Below are positions 46,201 through 56,110 of a stretch of 64,000 bases of DNA, in pieces. Within the stretch, counting starts at the first letter, position 1. Every line of letters begins with the position of its first letter. The notes below the pieces were generated by a model. The model saw only the letters and a program-made list of their open reading frames with translations, was not told the DNA's origin and did not search any database. This stretch comes from Thermosulfurimonas marina (lineage in GTDB: Bacteria; Desulfobacterota; Thermodesulfobacteria; Thermodesulfobacteriales; Thermodesulfobacteriaceae), in NCBI RefSeq assembly GCF_012317585.1, contig NZ_CP042909.1:124001-188000 (forward strand), written 5' to 3'. Both the position numbers and the translations under genes were made by a program.

Positions 46201-46356
46201 TTCGAAAAACTTATGGAAGGAACGACTTTCGCCCTCATCGGGGAGGTTATCGCCGAACCGGAACTTATCGTTCGCGACGGCTTGGGGAGGGACCTTCTTA
46301 AGGAGTCCCTTTCCGAACTCAAGGCGGCCTGGAAGGCCCCCCTGGCCGAGATCTAG
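43291..46356 (+). CDS. purL: Phosphoribosylformylglycinamidine synthase, PurS-PurL fusion
   Basis: A 1021-residue synthetase that converts FGAR to FGAM in purine synthesis. The first 165 residues hold two PurS-like repeats (RIEVAFKPGLRDARGEKVAR, about 4-23; VIEVGFRPGVTDNEGRVAAE, about 88-107). The ATP-grasp-like AIR-synthase halves follow (WSEHCKHKIF about 250; KVETHNSPSALDPYGGAL about 323; later SGKDSMKND and SAHDASDGGL). The protein stops after the second half-domain, so no glutaminase domain is fused and a separate PurQ must supply ammonia. GTG at 43291 with AGGAGG upstream is preferred over the ATG at 43249. Confidence 0.92.
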   Translation: MAEVQRIEVAFKPGLRDARGEKVARRARDFLGLPVEDVRTVRVYLVEGDFSREILETLAQEALCDPVIQFFSLGKNLAPELGLAYDWVIEVGFRPGVTDNEGRVAAEALALLLERPLRRETEGVYSAIQYLVKGPLAREDCERLARELLANELIERWWILSRKEYEARGLSYPAPRVTETAEATVETWDLSRLSEEELLRLSRERLLALSLSEMRTIRDFFARKDFLEERLKYGLGPEITDVELECLAQTWSEHCKHKIFNARIHYRDLETGEEFTVDSLFKTYIRGATEKIRRSKGPRDFCLSVFVDNAGVIKLNEAWALAFKVETHNSPSALDPYGGALTGIVGVNRDPFGTGKGALLVFNTDVFCFAPPHWDKPLPPRLLHPRRIFEGVREGVEHGGNQSGIPTVNGSIVFDPRYLGKPLVYCGTGGILPLEVCGEPSWKKGARPGDLVVMVGGRIGKDGIHGATFSSEALHEGSPATAVQIGDPITQKKMTDFLLRARDECLYTSITDNGAGGLSSSVGEMAREAGGAELDLEKPPLKYPGLRPWEILLSESQERMTVAVPPEKIDRFLELARKMDVEATVVGRFTDSGYFHLRYEGRTVGLLPLRFLHEGLPQMELFAEWHPPKTEDPDLPEPEDLGAVLKEMLGRLNVCSKEYVVRQYDHEVQGGSVIKPLVGVLDDGPSDAAVLRPDLSRTDGIAVAHGICPKFSDLDTYWMAANAIDEAIRNAVCVGGDLEHMAGLDNFCWCDPIESEKTPDGRYKLAQLVRAARAVHDFTVAYGVPCISGKDSMKNDYLMALGLDPEGENPYGVGEILPDGSLKISVPPTLLFSVVARVPDVTRACTLEVKRPGDLLYLLGMTRDELGGSEYYASRGFVGTSVPRVQAQEARERYLRLREAIYYGLVASAHDASDGGLAVALAEKAFSGGYGLFVDLSAVPYEGCGRPDFILFSESASRILVTVPRDRQRDFEKLMEGTTFALIGEVIAEPELIVRDGLGRDLLKESLSELKAAWKAPLAEI

Positions 46357-46363
46357 GAGGGTC

Positions 46364-46459
46364 TCAGTGGGCCTGGACTTTTTCCTTGCGCATAAAATAA
46401 AAGGCTATAAGGGCCCCAAAAAGCAAGGCTATCCCTGCTATCATCATGGATTCCAGCAT
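46364..46459 (-). CDS. 31-residue single-helix membrane protein
   Basis: A 31-codon minus-strand frame in the 316-nt gap between purL and the cupin gene. The product begins MLESMMIAGIALLFGALIAF, a single strong membrane helix (about 5-24), and ends with a short charged tail (RKEKVQAH). Its ATG is 1 nt after the stop of the 50-residue gene and uses GGTGGG as ribosome site. The small size recalls accessory subunits such as CydX- or CcoQ-like peptides, but no oxidase genes are nearby. I do not recognise the family. Its stop is 7 nt from the convergent purL stop. Confidence 0.55.
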   Translation of the reverse strand: MLESMMIAGIALLFGALIAFYFMRKEKVQAH

Positions 46460-46460
46460 T

Positions 46461-46613
46461 TTACCCACCGATACTCAAAGATACCACATAAAGGACCCCG
46501 CCTAAAACAGCCACTCTACCATCGAAGTGTCCCTGAGCCCAGGGTTGGATCAGAGTCCCTCCCAGAAACAGTAGGCCGGCATTCAAAAAGTGTTTCCCGA
46601 ATTCCCGACGCAT
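46461..46613 (-). CDS. 50-residue membrane protein with two predicted helices
   Basis: A 50-codon minus-strand frame with a strong ribosome site (GGGAGG, 6 nt before the ATG at 46613). The product starts MRREFGKHFLNAGLLFLGGT and has two hydrophobic segments (about 8-23 and 34-48) separated by a short polar turn (QGHFDGR). The basic amphipathic start and hairpin topology resemble small DUF6722-like membrane proteins, a resemblance noted from memory only. With the downstream 31-residue helix gene it forms a two-gene unit, divergent from the cupin gene. Function unknown. Confidence 0.6.
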   Translation of the reverse strand: MRREFGKHFLNAGLLFLGGTLIQPWAQGHFDGRVAVLGGVLYVVSLSIGG

Positions 46614-46672
46614 GGGCCTTCCTCCCAAAATCTTCGGCCCGAACTTTAAAATATCTCTGGAGGAGGTAAAAA

Positions 46673-47014
46673 ATGGCCTATTTTTACCGCAAAGAGGAAA
46701 TAAAGTTTGGCCCTCATCCCAAGTTTGAAGGCGTGGGCCTGGCCCTTCTCATTGACCACACCAAGGATCCCCGGCTCAGTGTTTCCCTGCTGGAGATCGC
46801 CCCGGGGGTGGAGATCCCGGTCCACACCCACGAGACCCAAGCCGACTCCATCTATGTGCTTTCCGGAGAAGGAGAGGCCTATGTGGAGGGATCCTGGCAG
46901 AAAATTCGTCCCGGGGACTATCTCCTGATTCCCCCGGGAGAGGAACACGGAGTACGCAACACCGGAAGGGAGCCCCTCCGGCTTTTCATCGTGCACGCCC
47001 CGCCGCTTTTCTAG
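46673..47014 (+). CDS. Small cupin-domain protein
   Basis: A 113-residue single-domain cupin. Motif 1 is PVHTHETQADSIYVLSGEGE (about 50-69) with the His-x-His and Glu metal ligands partly kept, and motif 2 is PPGEEHGVRNTG (about 92-103) with the final His. Likely binds a divalent metal; substrate unknown. The ATG has a GGAGG site. Its stop overlaps the end of convergent thiL by 4 nt. Confidence 0.85.
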   Translation: MAYFYRKEEIKFGPHPKFEGVGLALLIDHTKDPRLSVSLLEIAPGVEIPVHTHETQADSIYVLSGEGEAYVEGSWQKIRPGDYLLIPPGEEHGVRNTGREPLRLFIVHAPPLF

Positions 47015-47907
47015 GCAAAGTGATCGAATCCTTGAGGGGAAAGCGGGCGGCCTTTAAGGCGCAGGCCGGGGGTTTCCACGAGTTTTCCTATCCGGAAAAG
47101 GGGACGCTTTAGCCCTCCGAGAAGGGGGGCCTTCTCCGGGGGCACGGCCAGAAGCAGGGCAAAGTCCTCTCCTCCGGAGAGGGCCTCCTCCTCCGTGGCC
47201 CCTTCAGCCACCGGGACCTCCTCCAGCTCGGCCCCCGGGACCCCGCTGGCCCGGCAGAGCCGGGAGAGATCCAGAAGTAGCCCGTCGGAGATATCCATCA
47301 TGGCCGAGGCCAGGGCCCGGCGGGCCACCTCCTGGCCGAGCTCGACTTCCGGCTCCGGGAAAAGATGGGCCTGAAGAAGGGGCTCCGGAGGCCTGCGGCC
47401 CTCTTTCAGAAACCGCAGGGCCGCAGCGGAGGCCCCCAAGGGCCGGGAGACGAAAAGGAGGTCTCCCGGCCGGGCCCCGGAACGAAAAACCGGACTTGCG
47501 GCTCGAGCGAAAAGAAAAAGTCCTAGAAAGAGGACCGGGGCCCTGACGGTATCCCCTCCCAAAAGCCCGGCCCCGTATTTTTCAAGGCCCTGGCGCAGCC
47601 CCCGATAAAAGGCCTCCAGGAATTCCTCCTCTAACGAAGGGGCCCCCAAAATTAAAAGGGCCCCTTCCGGGGCCCCTCCCATGGCCGCTACATCGCTCAG
47701 GTTGACCGCCGCAAGCTTCCACCCCAGGGCCTCCGAGGAGAAGTATTTTCGCTCAAAGTGCACCCCTTCTACCAGGGCGTCCGCGGTATAGAGACGAGAG
47801 ACGTCCCCTTCGGCCACCACCGCACAGTCCTCCTCTGCGGCCCGGAGCACCTCCGGGCCGGAGGAGAGATGACGGACAAGGAATCTGAGAAACTCCTCTT
47901 CGGTCAT
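47011..47907 (-). CDS. thiL: Thiamine-monophosphate kinase
   Basis: A 298-residue enzyme that phosphorylates thiamine monophosphate to thiamine diphosphate. Motifs: EEDCAVV (about 25-31), [11 protein letters not shown] (about 41-51), [10 protein letters not shown] (about 69-78), [10 protein letters not shown] (about 115-124) and [12 protein letters not shown] (about 207-218), all typical of the AIR-synthase-like fold of ThiL. Its ATG overlaps the ndk stop (4 nt). With thiC at 58434 it is the second thiamine gene in the window, but not in the same operon. Confidence 0.94.
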   Translation of the reverse strand: MTEEEFLRFLVRHLSSGPEVLRAAEEDCAVVAEGDVSRLYTADALVEGVHFERKYFSSEALGWKLAAVNLSDVAAMGGAPEGALLILGAPSLEEEFLEAFYRGLRQGLEKYGAGLLGGDTVRAPVLFLGLFLFARAASPVFRSGARPGDLLFVSRPLGASAAALRFLKEGRRPPEPLLQAHLFPEPEVELGQEVARRALASAMMDISDGLLLDLSRLCRASGVPGAELEEVPVAEGATEEEALSGGEDFALLLAVPPEKAPLLGGLKRPLFRIGKLVETPGLRLKGRPLSPQGFDHFA

Positions 47908-48329
47908 CGGGTACCGGCCAGGAGTTCCCGCTCACTGAAGAAAAAGGCGATCTCCCGGGCCGCAGACTCCGGGCTGTCCGAGCCGTGCACGGTGTTCTTC
48001 TCTTTGTCCAGACCAAAGGTCTTGCGGATGGTCCCCTCGGCCGCCTCCGCGGGATCGGTAGCCCCCATGATCTCTCGACAGCGGGCAATGGCCTTTTCCC
48101 CTTCAAGGACCAGGGCCACGATGGGCCCGGAAGACATATAGTCTGTAAGGCTTTCGTAAAAGGGCCTTTCCTTGTGAACAATGTAAAATTCCTTGGCCTC
48201 CTCTTTGGTGAGCCGCAACATCTTCAGGGCTACCACCCGCAGACCGGCCTTTTCGAAAGAGCGGATCACCTCTCCGATAAGGTTCCGGGCCACCCCATCG
48301 GGCTTTATCAGGGAAAGCGTGCGTTCCAT
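47904..48329 (-). CDS. ndk: Nucleoside diphosphate kinase
   Basis: A 141-residue enzyme that balances NTP pools by phosphate transfer through His115 ([12 protein letters not shown]). The N-terminal [17 protein letters not shown] (about 4-20) and [20 protein letters not shown] blocks are standard. The frame opens at 48413, but the ATG at 48329 with AAGGAGGGAGG upstream is the evident start. First gene of the ndk-thiL unit, divergent from a histidine kinase. Confidence 0.96.
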   Translation of the reverse strand: MERTLSLIKPDGVARNLIGEVIRSFEKAGLRVVALKMLRLTKEEAKEFYIVHKERPFYESLTDYMSSGPIVALVLEGEKAIARCREIMGATDPAEAAEGTIRKTFGLDKEKNTVHGSDSPESAAREIAFFFSERELLAGTR

Positions 48330-48357
48330 AATCCTCCCTCCTTGATTTTTGAGGGCT

Positions 48358-48386
48358 TTATTACCATCTCCCGGAAATCTTGTCAT
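48358..48386 (-). promoter_or_regulatory. Promoter of ndk-thiL
   Basis: On the minus strand ATGACA (48386-48381), 17 nt ending in TGG, then TAATAA (48363-48358): a -35, ideal spacer and extended -10. Its -35 overlaps the -35 of the divergent histidine kinase promoter, so the two may compete for RNA polymerase. Confidence 0.55.
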
Positions 48387-48408
48387 CTGGAAGGAGGTTT
48401 GGTATACA
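48380..48408 (+). promoter_or_regulatory. Promoter of the histidine kinase-response regulator genes
   Basis: TTGTCA (48380-48385), 17 nt ending in TGG, then TATACA (48403-48408), again an extended -10. The start codon is at 48426, so the leader would be only about 11 nt. It shares five bases of -35 with the opposing ndk promoter. Confidence 0.55.
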
Positions 48409-48425
48409 CACATAAGGATTTTTTG

Positions 48426-49742
48426 ATGAGGAGGGGGGCCATTAAGGAGATTTCTCGGCTCAAAGAAGAGCTTTCCCTCCGCCGGAAACTAGAAAACCGG
48501 CTCTGCAAACTCTCCTGCGAGGCCCCGGAAAAGACCCTGGAGGAGATTTCCCGGGAGCTGGTGCGGGATCTCAAGGAACTTACCGGAAGCCAGTTGGCCG
48601 CAGTAGGTGTCTATAGCGAAACTAAAAAACGCTGGTATTTCCCGAACTTTGTTGGTCTTAATAATTGTGGCCTCAAGAGTTATTTTGCGGTGTCCCGTCT
48701 GGGAGGGGTCTTTGAAAAGGTCTTTCGGGAAAAGCGTCCTTACGTAAGCAACGCCCTTTCCCGGGATCCCCACCATCGGGGTCTCCCCGAGGGCCACGTT
48801 CCCATAAAACGGGTCCTTATCCACCCCGTGGTAGTAAAAGACCGCATAAAGGGCCTCATGATGGTAGCCAACGCCCCACGTCGCTACGGGGCTCGCGAAC
48901 GAGAAATTGTAGAAAAACTGGGCTCCTTTTACGGATTTTTACTGCAAATGAAAGAAGGGGTAGCTTCTCCGCGAAATCTGAATGGGGACCCTCTTCTTGA
49001 CACCCAGCGGGCCCGTACCCTCAATCTCCTGGTAGGGAACCTAGCCCATAAATTTAACAACCTCCTTAACGTCATCTGGGCCTCCCTGGAGTTCGCCAAA
49101 TTCCGTCCAGAACATCGCCCGTTTGAACCCTTTTTGGAAAAGGCCGAAAGGGCCTCCCAGGAACTCTCGGGCCTAGTGCGGCAACTCCTCCTTTACGCCC
49201 GCGGGGAGGTGTTGGGAAAAAAGCTTATCCATCTTGAGGAATTTATCCCCCGGGTGACTGAATTTCTGCGCTCCCTCCTCCCTCCCCAGATAGAACTCCG
49301 CACCCGGGTCAAGAAAAAGCTTCCTCCGGTACGGGTGGATCCGGTAGCCTTGGAACAGATCCTGGTCAATCTGGTAGTCAATGCGGCGGAGGCCTATTCG
49401 GAAAAGGAAGGCTCCATCCTGGTTCGGGTGGACCTCACCTCTCGGCACCACCATCTCCGCACCAGCCGTACCCCTTACCGGGTGCGCTTCTGTAGCGGTA
49501 TTCCCGCCAAACAATGGATTGTGGTGGAGGTAAAGGATCAGGGCCGGGGCATCCCCCCGGAACTTCTGCCCCGGGTGGCCGAACCCTTTTATTCTACCAA
49601 GGGCCTGGGCCGGGGGCTGGGGCTAGCGGCGGTAAGGAACATTATCTGGGCCCACGATGGTTGTCTTTCTCTCTTTTCCTCTCCAGAAAAAGGGACCAGC
49701 GTAAAGGTCTACCTCCCCCTCTCGGAGGATAACCAAAAATGA
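48426..49742 (+). CDS. Soluble sensor histidine kinase with GAF-like domain
   Basis: A 438-residue cytosolic kinase. A short coiled coil (about 8-25) leads to a GAF-like sensor domain (about 30-175), then a DHp domain with His208 ([14 protein letters not shown]), and the ATPase domain with N box [14 protein letters not shown]1 [14 protein letters not shown] box EPFYSTK and G2 [11 protein letters not shown]. No membrane segment. The HxxN H-box places it in the NtrB/NtrY-like group. An insertion with clustered His/Arg ([17 protein letters not shown]) lies in the ATPase domain. The frame opens far upstream, but ATG 48426 fits the promoter. It is coupled to the response regulator by ATGA overlap. 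Confidence 0.88.
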   Translation: MRRGAIKEISRLKEELSLRRKLENRLCKLSCEAPEKTLEEISRELVRDLKELTGSQLAAVGVYSETKKRWYFPNFVGLNNCGLKSYFAVSRLGGVFEKVFREKRPYVSNALSRDPHHRGLPEGHVPIKRVLIHPVVVKDRIKGLMMVANAPRRYGAREREIVEKLGSFYGFLLQMKEGVASPRNLNGDPLLDTQRARTLNLLVGNLAHKFNNLLNVIWASLEFAKFRPEHRPFEPFLEKAERASQELSGLVRQLLLYARGEVLGKKLIHLEEFIPRVTEFLRSLLPPQIELRTRVKKKLPPVRVDPVALEQILVNLVVNAAEAYSEKEGSILVRVDLTSRHHHLRTSRTPYRVRFCSGIPAKQWIVVEVKDQGRGIPPELLPRVAEPFYSTKGLGRGLGLAAVRNIIWAHDGCLSLFSSPEKGTSVKVYLPLSEDNQK

Positions 49743-50080
49743 AGATCCTCCTGGTGGACGACGAAGTCCTCTTAGGAGAAACCCTGAAGGAGTTACTGGT
49801 GACCCTGGGCTACGAGGTGCTCTATACCTCGCACCCGAAGGAGGCTAAGGAAATCCTTAAAGAAAGAGCCCAGGAGATCGGACTGGCCATCATCGACGTT
49901 ATCCTGCCCGAAATAAGCGGTCCGGAACTGGCCCGCTGGATAAAGGAAACCTATCCCCACATCAAAGTCATCTGCATCACCGGGTACACCCCTATGGTGG
50001 AACCTGAGCCCTGTGGGGCCGGAGTACCCGTTCTTTTTAAGCCCTTCAGTCTTTCGGACCTGCGTCCCCACCTCCTTTAG
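49739..50080 (+). CDS. Single-domain response regulator
   Basis: A 113-residue receiver domain alone: acidic pair D7-D8 (LVDDE), phosphoacceptor D53 (IIDVILPEISG), T81 (CITGY) and K101 (LFKPFS). There is no output domain, so it must act by protein contact or pass phosphate on. It is co-translated with the kinase upstream. Two cysteines (ICITG, EPCGAG) are unremarkable. Confidence 0.93.
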   Translation: MKILLVDDEVLLGETLKELLVTLGYEVLYTSHPKEAKEILKERAQEIGLAIIDVILPEISGPELARWIKETYPHIKVICITGYTPMVEPEPCGAGVPVLFKPFSLSDLRPHLL

Positions 50081-50115
50081 TTTTTCTTTGAGGCTCTCTG
50101 CGGTAAAATAAGGAC

Positions 50116-51000
50116 ATGCGCAAGAATCCCTTTGAGGTCCTGGGGCTTTCTCCCCGGATCGTAAAAGAACTTGACGAAGAAAGTCTTTTCCGTCTGGTAA
50201 AGGCCTGCTATCGCACTCTACAGCAGGTCTATCATCCGGATCTTTCTTCCGGCTCCGGGGAGAAGGCCCTGGAAATCAATCTGGCCTTTGAGGCCCTTAA
50301 TCTCCGCAAAAATCCGGAGTCTTTTCGTCACTGGCGTCGGGCCTACCTCCGACGCCTTTCCCGAAAGACCCTGCAGAGGCGTTTGGAAGAACTTCATCTC
50401 CAGCTGGGGCGGAACGAAAGGGAAAGGGAAAACCTGGCCGAGACCTTTTGGCAGAGCCTCCTTTCTCGGGCCCGGCAGGGGCATCTTCTTTCCCCTCCCC
50501 CTCAACGGCTGCGCCTCAAAATCTACGACATCGGTCTCCAGTATCGCCTGCCCTATCCCGTCTTTGGGCGCCGAGCTCCCTTCAAGGAATTCCTCTTCGA
50601 TGAGAAAGGACGCCTCTGGATAAGGCTTCCTGGGGCCTCGGACCTCCGGGCCGGGCAGAGTCTCCGCCTCCTCGGAGGGGTCCCCCGGGAAAAGATCGAG
50701 CCCTGGCTGCTTTTGGAAAAGACCCCTTCCGAAGGGGGCCTGCTTCCGGAAAACTTCCTGCAGGCCGAGACCTTTAAGCGGGCCTGTTTGCCTTATCTGA
50801 GACACGAAATACGCCCCAACCTCTACCTCTTCTCCCTGCGCCCGGAGGAATCCTCCCGCCTTTACCTCGAAGGCCTCCTCCTGGAAATCACTCCCCTCCC
50901 GCCGGATTTCAAAATTGTCACCAAAGACCTATCCCCTTTACAATTTTGTCAAGAGTCTGAAGACTCCTCTCCGGAAAAAGATCTTCCCTGGGTTTACTGA
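50116..51000 (+). CDS. J-domain protein with an unrecognised C-terminal region
   Basis: A 294-residue protein with an N-terminal J-domain (NPFEVLGLSP at 4-13, HPD at 40-42, then ALEINLAFEAL) able to stimulate a DnaK ATPase. After a charged coiled-coil segment (about 75-115), the C-terminal 180 residues match nothing I recognise; no zinc fingers and no Gly/Phe region, so it is not canonical DnaJ. It follows the response regulator by 35 nt and may belong to that signalling unit. Ribosome site is weak. Confidence 0.75.
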   Translation: MRKNPFEVLGLSPRIVKELDEESLFRLVKACYRTLQQVYHPDLSSGSGEKALEINLAFEALNLRKNPESFRHWRRAYLRRLSRKTLQRRLEELHLQLGRNERERENLAETFWQSLLSRARQGHLLSPPPQRLRLKIYDIGLQYRLPYPVFGRRAPFKEFLFDEKGRLWIRLPGASDLRAGQSLRLLGGVPREKIEPWLLLEKTPSEGGLLPENFLQAETFKRACLPYLRHEIRPNLYLFSLRPEESSRLYLEGLLLEITPLPPDFKIVTKDLSPLQFCQESEDSSPEKDLPWVY

Positions 51001-51038
51001 GAGCTTCGATTCGCGGAGCGGTCTTTAAAGATTCCCGG

Positions 51039-51054
51039 TGGCACAAAGTTTGAT
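51039..51054 (+). promoter_or_regulatory. Sigma-54-like promoter of glnB-glnD-glnA
   Basis: TGGCACA-AAGT-TTGAT at 51039-51054 matches the sigma-54 consensus TGGCACG-N4-TTGCW at nearly all key positions: GG at -24 is intact, but the -12 GC is GA. It lies 26 nt before the glnB ATG, fitting a nitrogen-controlled promoter. Confidence 0.5.
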
Positions 51055-51056
51055 AG

Positions 51057-53813
<2,757 letters not shown>

Positions 53814-53817
<4 letters not shown>

Positions 53818-55226
53818 CACCCAAGGAAGTTATGGAGTTCGCCCGGAAAAACGGGGCCAAGATGGTGGATCTCAAATTTCTGGATCTTCCCGGCATCTGG
53901 CAGCACTTTACGGTACCCATTGAGGAGTTCTCGGAGGAGGCCTTCGAGGCCGGCTTCGGCTTCGACGGTTCCTCCATCCGGGGCTGGCAGGAGATCCACG
54001 AGAGCGACATGCTGGTGGTCCCGGATCCCACTACGGCGGTGATGGATCCCTTCTTTGAGGTTCCTACGCTTTCTCTCATCTGCAACGTGGTGGATCCCAT
54101 TACGCGGGAGCCCTATAGCCGGGACCCCCGCTATGTGGCCCAGAAGGCCGAGGCCTATCTCAAGAGCACCGGAATCGGAGACACGGCCTATTTCGGACCG
54201 GAAGCGGAATTCTTTATCTTCGATGACATCCGTTACGACACTGCGGCCAATTACAGTTACTATTTCGTGGACTCCATTGAGGGCATCTGGAACTCCGGCC
54301 GAGAGGAAGGCCCCAACCTGGGCTACAAACCCCGTCACAAAGAAGGCTATTTCCCGGTGCCTCCTTCAGACAAGTTCCAGGATCTCCGCACCGAGATGAC
54401 CCTCTATCTCCAAAAGGTGGGTATCCAGGTGGAGTGCCATCACCACGAGGTGGCCACCGCCGGCCAGGCGGAAATCGATATGCGCTTTGCTCCCCTGGTC
54501 AAGATGGGGGATAACCTCATGTGGTTCAAGTATGTTATTAAGAATGTTGCCTATAAGCACGGTAAAACCGTAACTTTTATGCCTAAGCCTATTTTCGGAG
54601 ATAATGGTTCGGGGATGCACACGCACCTGAGCATCTGGAAGGGGGACACCAACGTCTTTGCGGGAGATCGTTACGCCGGGCTTTCGGAAATAGCCCTTTA
54701 CGCCATTGGGGGGATCCTCAAGCACTGCCGGGCGGTTTGTGCCTTCACCAATCCCACCACCAATTCGTACAAGCGGCTTACCCCTGGTTTTGAGGCCCCG
54801 GTGAACCTCTGTTATTCCAGTCGAAACCGTTCGGCGGCCATTCGCATTCCCATGTATAGTCCCAACCCCAAGGCCCGGCGCATCGAGTTCCGCACCCCGG
54901 ACCCCTCCTGTAACGGGTATCTGGCCTTTGCGGCTATGCTCATGGCCGCCCTGGACGGGATCGAGAACCGCATTGATCCCGGGGAACCCATGGACAAGGA
55001 CCTCTATAGCCTTCCTCCAGAGGAGCTCAAGAACATCCCCACTACTCCGGCCACCCTGGAGGAGGCCCTGGCGGCCCTGGAGGAGGACCACGAGTTCCTC
55101 ATGAAAGGCGGGGTCTTCACCGAAGACCTTATTGAGACCTGGATCAAGTACAAACGCGAAAACGAGGCCGATCAGGTGCGTCTGCGTCCGCACCCCTACG
55201 AGTTCTACCTCTACTTCGACATCTAA
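53814..55226 (+). CDS. glnA: Glutamine synthetase type I
   Basis: A 470-residue GS-I that makes glutamine from glutamate, ammonia and ATP. The active-site blocks [17 protein letters not shown] (about 47-63), [10 protein letters not shown] (about 127-136), NGSGMHTH and [10 protein letters not shown] are present. The adenylylation segment [11 protein letters not shown] (Tyr398) matches the beta-subtype site modified by GlnE, so activity control by adenylylation is likely although no glnE is in the window. Last gene of glnB-glnD-glnA; a strong hairpin follows. Confidence 0.97.
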
Positions 55227-55233
55227 AAATCTC

Positions 55234-55261
55234 AGGGGAGGCCCCGCGGGGGGCCTCCCCT
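55234..55261. terminator. Strong 12-bp hairpin between convergent glnA and phosphorylase
   Basis: AGGGGAGGCCCC (55234-55245) and GGGGCCTCCCCT (55250-55261) form a perfect 12-bp stem with loop GCGG. It lies 8 nt after glnA and 2 nt after the phosphorylase gene end. On the plus strand no T run follows; on the minus strand TGAGATTTTT follows, so it is better as an intrinsic terminator for the leftward transcript, but it may end both. Confidence 0.7.
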
Positions 55262-55263
55262 GC

Positions 55264-55962
55264 CTAGTCAAAATAGGCCTCTAGGGCGGGAAGGAGTCTT
55301 TGTCGGAGGGGCTTAAGTTGAGAAGCCGGTATCTTCTTGCGGCCCCGGGGTCCGAGGGCATCGGAGAGCAGCAGTAAGACCGCAAGTTTCACCCCTAAGG
55401 CCTCGGCAGCCGCCAGAAGGGCCGAGGTCTCCATGTCCACGGCCTGGGCCTTTGGAGACCATCTCTTGAAGAAGGCCTGATCCTCCCGGTAGGGGGCGTC
55501 GGTGGAGACCACCGCCCCGGAGAAAGGATAAAGTCCGAAAGCCTGAAGGAGCCCGCGGACTCTTTGAAGCATAAGAGGAGCCGGCCGAAAAACCTTCTTC
55601 CGGGGAAGATAATGCCGGGAGGTCCCTTCCAGGGAATAGGCCCTTTGCGGAAGAAAAAGTCCCCCCAGGGGAAGACGCTCCGGGGCCAGGGTCCCGGCCC
55701 AGCCCAGGACCAGAAACTCCCTGCCCCCGGCTGCGACAAGATTTTCTAGAAGCATCACCGCCTGCGGGGCTCCCAGGGCCGGGCCACACAGGGCCCCTTT
55801 TTCCCCAAAGAGCACTTGAGAAAGAAAGAGAGATCGTCGATAAGGAAAGGCTAAGCGGTCCCTGAAAAATTGAAAGTCCGGAGCGGTCAAGACCAAAAGG
55901 CCCCGGGGCCCGCACTCAAACCCGGGCTCGGGACGGAAAAGGCTTTCGGTCAGGGATTTCAC
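55264..55962 (-). CDS. Nucleoside phosphorylase-superfamily protein
   Basis: A 232-residue member of the PNP/UDP phosphorylase fold. The phosphate loop region LGWAGTLAPERLPLGG (about 87-102), and QAVDMETSALLAAAEALGVK (about 178-197) with the Met-Glu ribose-binding pair, are visible. Candidate substrates are uridine, purine nucleosides or methylthioadenosine; this cannot be settled by eye. The start is GTG at 55962 with GGGAGG upstream. It may be co-transcribed with topA and the small zinc-ribbon frame. Confidence 0.8.
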   Translation of the reverse strand: MKSLTESLFRPEPGFECGPRGLLVLTAPDFQFFRDRLAFPYRRSLFLSQVLFGEKGALCGPALGAPQAVMLLENLVAAGGREFLVLGWAGTLAPERLPLGGLFLPQRAYSLEGTSRHYLPRKKVFRPAPLMLQRVRGLLQAFGLYPFSGAVVSTDAPYREDQAFFKRWSPKAQAVDMETSALLAAAEALGVKLAVLLLLSDALGPRGRKKIPASQLKPLRQRLLPALEAYFD

Positions 55963-56110
55963 AGAGGGCCTCCCGGGCCTTCTCCAGGACCTCTTCGGAG
56001 AGCAGGCGGGCCGGCCAGTCCCTTCCGCAGGCGAGGCACCTCACCCGGGCCTGCGCTCACCGGCCCCGAAGCTCCGCCTCTTTCCCGCAGACCGGACAGG
56101 GCACCCTCAT
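55916..56110 (-). pseudogene. Small zinc-ribbon gene with an in-frame TGA at codon 18
   Basis: A 64-codon frame beginning at an ATG that overlaps the topA stop (ATGA), reading MRVPCPVCGKEAELRGR, then TGA (56059-56057), then in the same frame AQARVRCLACGRDWPARLL and a helix (SEEVLEKAREALCE). Cys pairs at 5/8 and 25/28 make a complete zinc ribbon only if the stop is read through. A hairpin with a 7-bp base stem (CGCAGGC/GCCTGCG, 56055-56049 and 56032-56026) begins one base after the TGA. It is either a nonsense mutation, a sequence error, or a recoded stop. The remaining frame also overlaps the phosphorylase start by 47 nt. Confidence 0.5.
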
